Positions 56,753 through 64,000 of a DNA stretch of 64,000 bases are shown piece after piece. Origin of the DNA: Beijerinckiaceae bacterium. GTDB taxonomy: Bacteria; Pseudomonadota; Alphaproteobacteria; Rhizobiales; Beijerinckiaceae. Under the pieces are notes generated by a model that was not told the origin of the DNA, made no database searches, and worked only from the letters and a program-made list of their open reading frames with translations. Within the stretch, counting starts at the first letter, position 1, and every line of letters starts with the position of its first letter. Location: contig JALJOM010000004.1 of NCBI GenBank assembly GCA_024304885.1, forward strand, positions 62,001 to 126,000, given 5' to 3'. The translations under genes and the position numbers were made by a program.

Positions 56753-57916
56753 TCAATGCCCCTCGAAGAGCTCGCGGCCGATCAGCATGCGCCGGATCTC
56801 GCTCGTGCCCGCGCCGATCTCGTAGAGCTTGGCATCGCGCAGGAGCCGCCCGGCCGCGTAGTCGTTGACGTAGCCGTTGCCGCCGAGCAGCTGGATCGCA
56901 TCGAGCGCCGCTCCGGTCGCGGCCTCGGCAGCGAAGAGCAGCGCGCCGGCGGCGTCCTTGCGTGAGGTCTGGCCACGATCGCAGGCGCTCGCGACGGCAT
57001 AGACATAGGCGCGCGCGGCGTTGAGGCGCGTATACATGTCGGCGAGCTTGCCCTGGACGAGCTCGAACTCGCCGATCGGCTTGCCGAACTGCTTGCGGTC
57101 GCGCGTGTAGGGCAGGCATATGTCGAGGCAGGCGTGCATGATGCCGAGCGGGCCGCCGGCCAGCACGATCCGCTCGTAGTCGAGGCCGGACATCAAAACG
57201 CCGATGCCGTCGCCGGCGCGTCCGAGGATGTTCTCGTCGGGAACCTCGCAGTCGTCGAACACCAGCTCCGAGGTCGGAGATCCCCGCATGCCGAGCTTGT
57301 CGAGCTTCTGGCCCGGGCGGTAGCCCTTGAAGCCCTTCTCGACCAGGAAGGCGGTGATGCCATGCGCGCCGGCCGAGGGGTCCGTCTTCGCATAGACCAC
57401 CACGATATCGGCGTAATGCCCGTTGGTGATCCACATCTTGGTGCCGTTCAGGATATGGCGATCGCCCTTCTTGTCGGCGCGAAGCCGCATCGACACGATG
57501 TCGGAGCCGGCCGTCGTCTCCGACATGGCGAGCGCGCCGATATGCATGCCCGAGAGCAGCTTCGGCAGGTAGCGCCGCTTCTGCGCATCCGTACCGTTGC
57601 GGCGGATTTGGTTGATGCAAAGGTTCGAATGGGCGCCGTAGGACAGTCCGACCGAGGCGGAAGCCCGGCTGATCTCCTCCATCGCGACGCAATGGGCGAG
57701 ATAGCCGAGACCCGCGCCGCCGTAGTCTTCCTCAACCGTGATCCCGTGGAGCCCGAGAAGGCCGAGGTCGGGCCAGAGATCGGCCGGAAACGCGTCCGTC
57801 CGATCGATCTCGGCCGCACGAGGCGCGATATTGTCGGCGGCGAAGGCGCGCACAAGGTCGCGCAGTGCGTCGAGGTCATGCCCGAGCGCGAAATCGAGAG
57901 TCGGAAAATGGGTCAT
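56753..57916 (-). CDS. ivd: Isovaleryl-CoA dehydrogenase
   Basis: An acyl-CoA dehydrogenase of 387 residues with FAD; third step of leucine breakdown. Hallmarks: [54 protein letters not shown] and the helix-G catalytic base in [16 protein letters not shown] (the isovaleryl-specific position of the Glu). C-terminal [20 protein letters not shown] closes the fold. Start at the ATG at 57916. It heads the ivd-mccB-mccA operon. Confidence 0.92.
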   Translation of the reverse strand: MTHFPTLDFALGHDLDALRDLVRAFAADNIAPRAAEIDRTDAFPADLWPDLGLLGLHGITVEEDYGGAGLGYLAHCVAMEEISRASASVGLSYGAHSNLCINQIRRNGTDAQKRRYLPKLLSGMHIGALAMSETTAGSDIVSMRLRADKKGDRHILNGTKMWITNGHYADIVVVYAKTDPSAGAHGITAFLVEKGFKGYRPGQKLDKLGMRGSPTSELVFDDCEVPDENILGRAGDGIGVLMSGLDYERIVLAGGPLGIMHACLDICLPYTRDRKQFGKPIGEFELVQGKLADMYTRLNAARAYVYAVASACDRGQTSRKDAAGALLFAAEAATGAALDAIQLLGGNGYVNDYAAGRLLRDAKLYEIGAGTSEIRRMLIGRELFEGH

Positions 57917-58192
57917 GACGCTTGCCGGGTCCCTGCCGCGCCGATCATAAGCGAGAGCGCAGCCTCGAGAAAGGACGCTTCTTCTTATTTGGCGCTTCTG
58001 GCGCGCGATTGCGACGGCTTGCGCCATATGGCGCCACCTGGCGCGAGGCTCCATTGACGGCAGCGGAGAATGGACCGAAAGAGCCTGCAACTCAGCCTGC
58101 TGTCTCACGGCCGCGTGCGTGCGCCGAGAGATGAACGGCGAAGCCTTATGTCGGCCCGAGCCCGGAGCTCGGGCGAGCCTTCGAGAATTCCG

Positions 58193-59353
58193 ATGCCGAC
58201 CGCCGCTCTCGACCTTTGCCGTGCGCTCTTGAAATGCCCGTCCGTGACGCCGCAGGACGGTGGCTCGCTCGGCGTGCTCGAGGCCGTGCTGAAAGAGGCC
58301 GGCTTCATCACGCATCGGGTGACCTTCTCGGCGCCCGGCACAGCCGATATCGACAATCTCTACGCGCGTGCCGGGACTGGCGCGCCGTGCCTCGTCTTCG
58401 CCGGCCATACCGACGTCGTGCCGGTGGGGGACGCGGCGCGCTGGCGCTTCGACCCGTTCTCGGGCGAGCTCGCCGACGGCGCGGTCTGGGGGCGGGGCGC
58501 CGCCGACATGAAAGGCGCGATCGCGGCCTTTGCCGCGGCCGCGATCGATTACGTGGCTCGCCACGGAATGAAGAGGGGCTCGATCGGCTTCCTGATCACC
58601 GGCGACGAGGAAGGCCCCTCGATCAACGGCACGGAGAAGCTGATCCGCTGGGCCTACGAGCGTGGCGAGCGCTTCGACCATTGCATCGTCGGCGAGCCGA
58701 CGAACCCCGAGACGCTCGGCGACATGATCAAGATCGGGAGGCGCGGCTCGCTCAACGGCACGCTCGTCGTGCACGGCCGCCAGGGCCATGCCGCCTATCC
58801 CGAGCGCGCCGACAATCCGATCCGGCATCTCCTGCGACTGTGCACGGCGCTCGTCGCAAAGCCGCTCGACGCCGGCACGGCGCATTTCTCGGCATCGAAC
58901 CTCGAGATCGTCTCGATCGATGTGGGCAATCCCGCCTTCAACGTCATCCCGGCGGAAGCGCGCGCGCGATTCAACATCCGCTTCAACGATCTCTGGACGC
59001 CCGAGAGGCTCGAGGCCGAGCTGCGCGGCAGGCTCGAGGCGGTGGCGGCCGGTGCGCGCTATACGGCGACTTTCGAGCCCTGCAACGCGCTCGCATTCGT
59101 GACGGAGCCCGACGCCTTCACCGATCTCGTCGCGAACGTCATCGAGGAGACGACAGGGCGGCGCCCGATCCTCTCGACGACCGGCGGCACGTCGGATGCG
59201 CGATTCATCCGGGCGTTCTGCCCGGTCCTCGAATTCGGCCTCGTCGGCGCGACCATGCATATGGTCGACGAGCATGTGGCTGTGGCGGACATCGACCTCC
59301 TCCGCGAGACCTACGCGAGGATTCTGGAGGCCTATTTTTCGGGTGCCGCGTGA
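58193..59353 (+). CDS. dapE: Succinyl-diaminopimelate desuccinylase
   Basis: A zinc M20 hydrolase of 386 residues, converting N-succinyl-LL-DAP to LL-DAP and succinate in lysine and cell-wall synthesis. Metal ligands and catalytic residues: [50 protein letters not shown] and the C-terminal [19 protein letters not shown]. DapE-specific [11 protein letters not shown] is present. The ATG at 58193 begins MPTAALDLC; an in-frame upstream stretch from 58070 is not conserved. Confidence 0.93.
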   Translation: MPTAALDLCRALLKCPSVTPQDGGSLGVLEAVLKEAGFITHRVTFSAPGTADIDNLYARAGTGAPCLVFAGHTDVVPVGDAARWRFDPFSGELADGAVWGRGAADMKGAIAAFAAAAIDYVARHGMKRGSIGFLITGDEEGPSINGTEKLIRWAYERGERFDHCIVGEPTNPETLGDMIKIGRRGSLNGTLVVHGRQGHAAYPERADNPIRHLLRLCTALVAKPLDAGTAHFSASNLEIVSIDVGNPAFNVIPAEARARFNIRFNDLWTPERLEAELRGRLEAVAAGARYTATFEPCNALAFVTEPDAFTDLVANVIEETTGRRPILSTTGGTSDARFIRAFCPVLEFGLVGATMHMVDEHVAVADIDLLRETYARILEAYFSGAA

Positions 59354-59540
59354 GGAGTACCCTCGCTCCGCTCCGATCGTTCGGCGATCTCGGCCTTCGC
59401 GCAGGCGAGGCAGGGGAGCATGTGGGTATCGTCGTTGTCGAGTTCAGATCCGCGGTCGGCGGCATTTCGACGCCGTTACGCTTCGCGTCGGGGATCTCTC
59501 GGGCCGAGTTTCCACGATCCGAGAGATTCTCGCAGCACGT

Positions 59541-59777
59541 TTACTTCGAGTCGCACTGCTTCGTACAAACTCTGTAGTCGACCCCGCACATTTCCGGGGT
59601 CCCCATCTGGGAGAGGCAGCTCGAGCGGTCCTTCTGGCAGGCTTCAGTGCAAGCCGCGGGATCCTTGGACGAGCTTTGCGCATAGGCGCTGCTCTGCGCG
59701 TAGGCGGCGCCCGAGATCAGCAGGCCTCCGGCCAATGCGATACTCGCCAAACCTGTCGTCACACCGAATCGAATCAT
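59541..59777 (-). CDS. Small secreted Cys-rich protein
   Basis: A 78-residue exported protein. The signal peptide (MIRFGVTTGLASIALAGGLL... with AYA cleavage) covers about 25 residues. The mature part has six cysteines (CTEACQKDRSSCLSQM, CGVDYRVC, QC) that look like three disulfides. Alone between dapE and the DapA-family gene, with 41 bp before the latter. Function unknown. Confidence 0.7.
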   Translation of the reverse strand: MIRFGVTTGLASIALAGGLLISGAAYAQSSAYAQSSSKDPAACTEACQKDRSSCLSQMGTPEMCGVDYRVCTKQCDSK

Positions 59778-59823
59778 GGCGCATTCTCCATAGGTTGCGG
59801 TTTTACTGAACTGTAGCGTGGGG

Positions 59824-60747
59824 CTATGCGCAGCGCAGAAGCTGCGGCTCGATCGCGCCGACGCCGATGGCTTCGAGGTAGCCTTCGAGCTCGTGCCGTT
59901 GGGCTTCCGGGAGCGGCAGGAGCGGCAGCCGCGGATCGCCGACGTCTAGGCCGCGCAGGCGGAGCCCCGCCTTCACGGTCGTAGGCAGTCCGCCGACCAC
60001 GATGAAACGGAGCAGCGGCAGCAATCGGTAGAAGAGCTCGCGGGCCTCGCCGAGACGGCCCTTGCGCATATGCTCGAACAGGATCCGGGGTCGATCGTCG
60101 AGGAGATTTGGGGCGGCCGTGCACCAGCCCGAGGCTCCGGCGGCGAGCGCCTCGAGCGCGAGATGATTGGCGCCGTTGTAGAACGGGATTTCACCGTTCG
60201 ACAAGGTCCGGATCGCATGCATCCGGTTGAGATCGCCGCTGCTCTCCTTGACGAATTTCACTGTGTCGAGCTCGCGGACGAGCTTGACGAGAAGCGAGGG
60301 CGGCATGTCGACACCACTCGTCGCGGGATTGTTGTAGGCCATGATCGGGAGGTCGGTCGCCGCCGCGACGGCAGCGAAATGGCCGTAGATCTCCGCCTCC
60401 GTGAGCTTCCAGTAGGAAACCGGAATCACCATGAGCATGTCGGCGCCGATATCCTTCGCATAGCGCGCCTTGGCTACGGCCGCGGCGGTGGTGAGCTCGC
60501 CGATCCCGAGAATGACGGGCACACGTCCTGCGACGGTCTCTACGCCGAGCTTCGCGGCCTGGCGCCACTCGTCTCCCGTGAGATAGGCGCTTTCGCCCGC
60601 GCTGCCGAGAAAGGCGATGGCCGCCGGGTCGGTACGCAGAAGGTTATCGGTGACCCGACGGAATGCCTTCTCGTCGATGCCGGAGCCGTTCGAAAGGAAG
60701 GGCGTAACCGGATAGGCGACGATGCCTTCGAGCGTGGTGATGGTCAT
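59824..60747 (-). CDS. Dihydrodipicolinate synthase-family lyase
   Basis: A class I aldolase of the DapA family, 307 residues. The Schiff-base lysine is in VKFVKESSGD and the Tyr in IMAYNNPA; GSAGESAYLT replaces the DapA GTTGE motif, so it is not standard DapA. Family members include keto-deoxy sugar acid aldolases/dehydratases. It is 10 bp downstream of the cupin gene, so the two are likely functional partners; the substrate is unknown. Confidence 0.85.
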   Translation of the reverse strand: MTITTLEGIVAYPVTPFLSNGSGIDEKAFRRVTDNLLRTDPAAIAFLGSAGESAYLTGDEWRQAAKLGVETVAGRVPVILGIGELTTAAAVAKARYAKDIGADMLMVIPVSYWKLTEAEIYGHFAAVAAATDLPIMAYNNPATSGVDMPPSLLVKLVRELDTVKFVKESSGDLNRMHAIRTLSNGEIPFYNGANHLALEALAAGASGWCTAAPNLLDDRPRILFEHMRKGRLGEARELFYRLLPLLRFIVVGGLPTTVKAGLRLRGLDVGDPRLPLLPLPEAQRHELEGYLEAIGVGAIEPQLLRCA

Positions 60748-60756
60748 AGGCCTGCC

Positions 60757-61209
60757 TTATCTTGCTTCCTCGCGGATCGCGAGACGTCCGAGGTTTTGCA
60801 ACATGGGCGCGTTCTCGCAGGCGAGGTAGCGCGCGGGCTTTTCCGGATCGGCGTTCACGTGGTGATGCCAGGCCCACACGGGAATGTAGACGGCGTCGCC
60901 GGGCCCCCACTCGATCTTGCGGTCCTCGATGACCGAGAAGCCGCGACCCTCGAGGACATAAAGGATCGTTTCATAGGTATGGCGATGCCGGTTGGAGCGT
61001 CCGCCCGGTACGAGCTCCCCGATCGTCAAGCTGATCGCATGCGAGGGTAGGTCGACGAATTGCACGGGGTGCTTGCGCTCCGCGGAATAGGCGGCGCGGA
61101 CATCGTCCTTGTCGACAGCGCGGTGAGCGAGACGGTCCGGCAGCTCGACCGGAAAGCTCGGCGGAGTCTTGTCGAAATCCGCCGAATGGAACTTTGCTTG
61201 GATGTTCAT
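60757..61209 (-). CDS. Cupin-domain protein
   Basis: A 150-residue cupin. The two cupin motifs are visible: GGRSNRHRHTYETILYVLEG with paired His, and GPGDAVYIPVWAWHHHVNAD with His-His-His. It is divergent from the LysR gene (97 bp between) and upstream of the DapA-family gene. A dioxygenase or isomerase role in sugar-acid or aromatic metabolism would fit. Confidence 0.85.
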   Translation of the reverse strand: MNIQAKFHSADFDKTPPSFPVELPDRLAHRAVDKDDVRAAYSAERKHPVQFVDLPSHAISLTIGELVPGGRSNRHRHTYETILYVLEGRGFSVIEDRKIEWGPGDAVYIPVWAWHHHVNADPEKPARYLACENAPMLQNLGRLAIREEAR

Positions 61210-61306
61210 GGGTTGCCTCTGGTGGGGTGCCCGTCACGGGCGACCATCACTGCGGGGCCGCTATAAGTCCAATATGGAATTATGATACTGACAATAAGAT
61301 CAGCTA

Positions 61307-62230
61307 ATGATAATGGATCTGCACATGGAGCTGCGCCAATTCCGTTATCTCGCCAAGCTCGCCGAAGAGCTGAGCTACACCCGCGCGGCTAGGGCCCTGA
61401 ACGTGTCGCAGTCGGCGTTGTCGCAGCAGATCAAGGACATGGAGGAGGATCTCGGTGTCCGTCTGTTCGATCGCTCGGCCCATGCGGTCCGGTTGACGGA
61501 GGCGGGCGTGATCGCGCTCGACCATGCGAGGCGCGCGCTCGCCGTCGCCGAGTCGCTTCGAGAGGAGATCGATGCCTATCGTGGCCTGAAACGCGGCCGC
61601 TTGAGGCTCGGCGTCACGCAGACCTTCAACGCTCTGTATCTGCCCGCGATCGTGACGCGATTTGTCCACCAGCACGAGACTGTCGATGTCGAGGTGCTGG
61701 AGCTCGCGAATGCCGAGATTTTCGAGCGCCTCAAAAGCGGGGCGATCAATCTCGGCGTCGGCATCGGGCCTGTGGAGCCTCCGCTCGCCGCCTACAAGCT
61801 TTATACGGATAGTCTGGCTTTCGTCTGCTCCCGGAACCATCCGCTTGCCGCGCGGCCGACCATCAGGCTTCGGGAGCTCGGCGATCAATGCCTCGCGCTT
61901 CTGTCGCGTGGCTTTACGACGCGTGCCGTGATCGATGCATTTCTCGAGCGTCACCGTGTGGCGCCGAAACGCGTGCTCGAGTTCAACACTTTCGCGGCGA
62001 TCATGAGCGCCGTGGGCAACGGCGCCTGCGTGTCGATCATGCCCGCCGACGCCCGTCGCGTTTCCCCCATGCTCGATCTCTGCTTCAAGCGGATTCTGCC
62101 GGCGCCGCCGCAGCGCAATGTTTGCCTTTTGAAAGGGCCGGCCGGGCTCGAGACACCCGCCGCCCGTGCCTTCGAGACATTCGTCCGTGCCTATTTCACT
62201 GAAGGTGCCCGAGGTAGAGTTTCGCCCTAG
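61307..62230 (+). CDS. LysR-type transcriptional regulator
   Basis: A 307-residue LysR regulator, start possibly at the ATG at 61325 (MELRQFRYLAKLAEELS). N-terminal HTH: TRAARALNVSQSALSQQIKD, then DLGVRLFDRSAHAVRLTEAG. The effector domain carries GRLRLGVTQTFNALYLPAIV. Divergent from the cupin and DapA-family genes, it is the likely regulator of that pair. Confidence 0.9.
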   Translation: MIMDLHMELRQFRYLAKLAEELSYTRAARALNVSQSALSQQIKDMEEDLGVRLFDRSAHAVRLTEAGVIALDHARRALAVAESLREEIDAYRGLKRGRLRLGVTQTFNALYLPAIVTRFVHQHETVDVEVLELANAEIFERLKSGAINLGVGIGPVEPPLAAYKLYTDSLAFVCSRNHPLAARPTIRLRELGDQCLALLSRGFTTRAVIDAFLERHRVAPKRVLEFNTFAAIMSAVGNGACVSIMPADARRVSPMLDLCFKRILPAPPQRNVCLLKGPAGLETPAARAFETFVRAYFTEGARGRVSP

Positions 62231-62276
62231 ATCACGATGACTTTGATCGAATCGGTCCAAGGTCGTGAACGTGATC
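62230..62276. repeat. Interspersed palindrome, second copy
   Basis: Starts with gatcacgatgactttgatcg and ends with cgtgatc; arms gatcacg (62230-62236) and cgtgatc (62270-62276) pair, with degenerate inner pairs. The start shares cacgatgactttg with the repeat at 50.98 kb. It directly follows the LysR stop codon. Confidence 0.7.
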
Positions 62277-62290
62277 GAGTCCAAAAGTTC

Positions 62291-62377
62291 AGAGCGGGAT
62301 AGGCAGATAAGTTTACGCAATCTGCCTAAACGCGATTGCGCCGGAAAACCGCTGTACGCTTTTCCTCGTCCCGCTCT
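62291..62377. repeat. REP-like composite inverted repeat
   Basis: Outer arms agagcggga (62291-62299) and tcccgctct (62369-62377) enclose two hairpins: aggcagat/atctgcct (62301-62308, 62320-62327) and ggaaaa/ttttcc around 62342-62364. The nested structure is that of a rhizobial intergenic palindromic element next to the shorter palindrome before it. It could end the LysR transcript and the caspase transcript from the other side. Confidence 0.7.
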
Positions 62378-62516
62378 GGAGTATTTTCCGGCGAGCGGGA
62401 GACCGGGTCGCGTCGCGACAATGCGACAAGGCAAAAATGTAGAGCGGCATCCGATCCGTCGGCTCGGAAGCCGCTCTCGCGCCGGCAAAGCCGTCGGAGG
62501 AGCCGGCGCGGCTCGA

Positions 62517-64000
62517 TCACTTGACCGCGAGGTAGAACTCCTCGCCCGGCAGCGAGCTGTAGATGAAGGGCTCCTGGGCACCGCCGGTGGCCTTCAGAAC
62601 ATCGTCGCGGATGTTGCGGAACAGGAGGTTGATCTCGAGCCTCGGCTTCGCCGCATATTTCAGGAAGGCCGTGGTGAACGGGCTGTTCTCGCCGTCGCCG
62701 TCCTGCGCGACCTCTCCGTCCTTCGCCGCATAGGCGACGAGCGTGCCTTTGGCGGGCTCGATCCGCGCGAAGCCGCGCCCGACCGATCGCGTGGCATCGG
62801 CGACCCGCATCCGGTTCGCGAAGGGATTGTTGCGGCAGGCGTCGAGCATCACGAGGCGCAGCTTCTTGGCGCGTTGCGTGGCCTGCAGGACGAGATCGAG
62901 CTTCACCGCTTCCCACTCCACGTCGCTCGAGGCGAACAGCTTCGCATCGACAGGAATGAGGTAGTTGACTCCGCCGACCTCGATTCCGTGCCCGGCATAG
63001 TAGACGACCGCCCAATCCGCGGATTTCGCCTTGTCCTCGAAGGCGTTGAGGGCCGTGCGGAACTGGTCGCGGGTCAGGTCGTTCTCGGCGATCACGGTTT
63101 CGAAGCCGAGCTTTCGCAAGGTCGTTGCGACGGCTTTCGCGTCCCGCTGCGGGTTCGGCAGGTTGGCGACGCTCCGATAGGCGGAATTGCCGATCACCAG
63201 GGCGACACGACGGCCGGGGTCGATGGCGGGGAGCTCCTGCACGGGCTCTTTCGCTTCGAGCTGCTCGCGCAGACGTGCGATCTCGATCTGCGCCTGAGCC
63301 CTGTCGCGCTCGAGCTGCTCCTCGCGCCGCTTGCGCTCGCGTTCGGCTTCCTTGGACTTGTCGGCTTCGAGCTTCTCGCGAACGTCGCGTTGCGCGAGCT
63401 GGATCTTGGCCGCGTCCTCCTCCTTCTCGATCGCCGCGAGCCGGGTCTTTGCGAGCTCCTGCGCCGGCTTGGCGAGTCCCGCGTCGGCCACGGCCGACAG
63501 GGTCTTGGCCTTTGCGTAATCGGCCTTGGCCTTGGCCCGCTCGCCGAGCTTCTCGTAGGCCTGGCCCCGACCGGCATAAGCGGAGACGAAATCCGGTGCG
63601 ATGCGAAGCGAGTCGGTGAAATCGGCCAGCGCGCGCTCGCTGTCGCCTCTCGCGAGCAAGGTCTCGCCGCGGAAGCTCAGCGCGCGGAAGGAGCGCGGGT
63701 TGAGCTCGACGGCCTTGTCGAGGTCGGTCAGCGAGGCTTGGAGGTCGCCCGCGAGGCGGCGGAACCGGCCGCGATTGGCATAGGCGAGATCGTATCGCGG
63801 CTTGAGCAGGATCGCCTCGCTGCAATCGGCGACCGCCTTGTCGTAGCTGCCGAGGTCGCCGTGCGTGAGCGCTCGATTGACATAGGCTTCCGGATTGGCC
63901 TCGAGCTCGACCGCCTTGTCGTGATCGGTCCTGGCGGCCTGGAGATCGCCCTGCAGGCGTCGTGCCTCGCCGCGGTGGCTATAGGCTTCCCAATTTCTCG
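62517..64000 (-). CDS. Caspase-like peptidase (C14) with TPR repeats, partial
   Basis: The reading frame extends beyond the right edge of the window, so the N-terminus is missing. From the edge inward come at least three TPR units (YVNRALTHGDLGSYDKAV; YANRGRFRRLAGDLQASL; YAGRGQAYEKLGERAKAK), then a charged Glu/Lys/Arg coiled coil (about 90 residues) and the caspase-fold domain: GRRVALVIGNSAY, catalytic His in YYAGHGIEVGG and catalytic Cys in LVMLDACRNNPF. It ends EEFYLAVK. Proteins with this architecture (caspase plus TPR) are common in Hyphomicrobiales; the role is unclear. Confidence 0.85.
   Translation of the reverse strand, partial: RNWEAYSHRGEARRLQGDLQAARTDHDKAVELEANPEAYVNRALTHGDLGSYDKAVADCSEAILLKPRYDLAYANRGRFRRLAGDLQASLTDLDKAVELNPRSFRALSFRGETLLARGDSERALADFTDSLRIAPDFVSAYAGRGQAYEKLGERAKAKADYAKAKTLSAVADAGLAKPAQELAKTRLAAIEKEEDAAKIQLAQRDVREKLEADKSKEAERERKRREEQLERDRAQAQIEIARLREQLEAKEPVQELPAIDPGRRVALVIGNSAYRSVANLPNPQRDAKAVATTLRKLGFETVIAENDLTRDQFRTALNAFEDKAKSADWAVVYYAGHGIEVGGVNYLIPVDAKLFASSDVEWEAVKLDLVLQATQRAKKLRLVMLDACRNNPFANRMRVADATRSVGRGFARIEPAKGTLVAYAAKDGEVAQDGDGENSPFTTAFLKYAAKPRLEINLLFRNIRDDVLKATGGAQEPFIYSSLPGEEFYLAVK

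Overview
The window is high-GC DNA with the gene content of an alphaproteobacterium, probably of the Hyphomicrobiales (inference). The signs are an ivd-mccB-mccA leucine-catabolism operon, DUF899 proteins, a TPR-caspase, an SOS set of dinB, SRAP and a UvrD-like helicase, and interspersed palindromes with gatcacgatgactttg-type cores. The window mixes ordinary chromosomal genes with an accessory island holding a contractile tail-like apparatus and many decayed genes.

Layout. 1-0.97 kb: one secreted DUF3574 protein. 0.97-7.9 kb (+): two giant proteins of 1019 and 1273 aa with no recognised domain. 8-17.5 kb: a stress/metabolism block. It holds decayed rtcB and archease, an acetyl-CoA synthetase-like ligase with E1alpha, E1beta, E2 and an acyl carrier protein in one operon, a broken DUF3775 gene, a 2'-5' RNA ligase-like gene, and HicA-like, GYD and Mth938-like small proteins. 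The block has transposase debris at both ends. 17.45-34.7 kb (-): one compact operon of 14 genes encoding a contractile injection system or tafocin-like particle, namely sheath, tube, VgrG-like hub, gp25, two J/wedge-class baseplate proteins, a PAAR-like tip and several unknown proteins. Within it lies a coupled pair: a protein with an HH...H nuclease-like C-terminus, followed with 4-bp overlap by a protein that looks like two SUKH immunity domains. 34.8-37.2 kb: debris, an HU-like protein and an HNH gene with a stop codon. 37.3-41.4 kb (-): dinB, SRAP and UvrD-like helicase. 41.4-52.3 kb: scattered small operons, including a Tae4-like amidase with an adjacent exported protein and a truncated molybdenum-storage-like protein. 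52.5-57.9 kb (-): ivd, mccB, mccA and panD. 58.2-62.2 kb: dapE, a secreted Cys-rich peptide, a DapA-family/cupin pair and a divergent LysR gene. 62.5 kb to the end (-): a caspase-TPR protein that runs off the window.

How the parts may work together. The tail operon has no capsid, terminase, portal or integrase genes, so it probably builds a particle for delivery rather than a phage. No AAA+ ATPase of the usual eCIS type is visible, and no clear tape-measure protein. The nuclease-like and SUKH-like pair sits mid-operon and is translationally coupled to the 1039-aa protein upstream, so I read it as cargo plus self-protection. The giant + strand proteins face the operon across the 8-17 kb block and may be accessory parts of the same locus. 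Broken genes cluster at the island edges (rtcB, archease, DUF3775, HNH), which suggests repeated rearrangement there.
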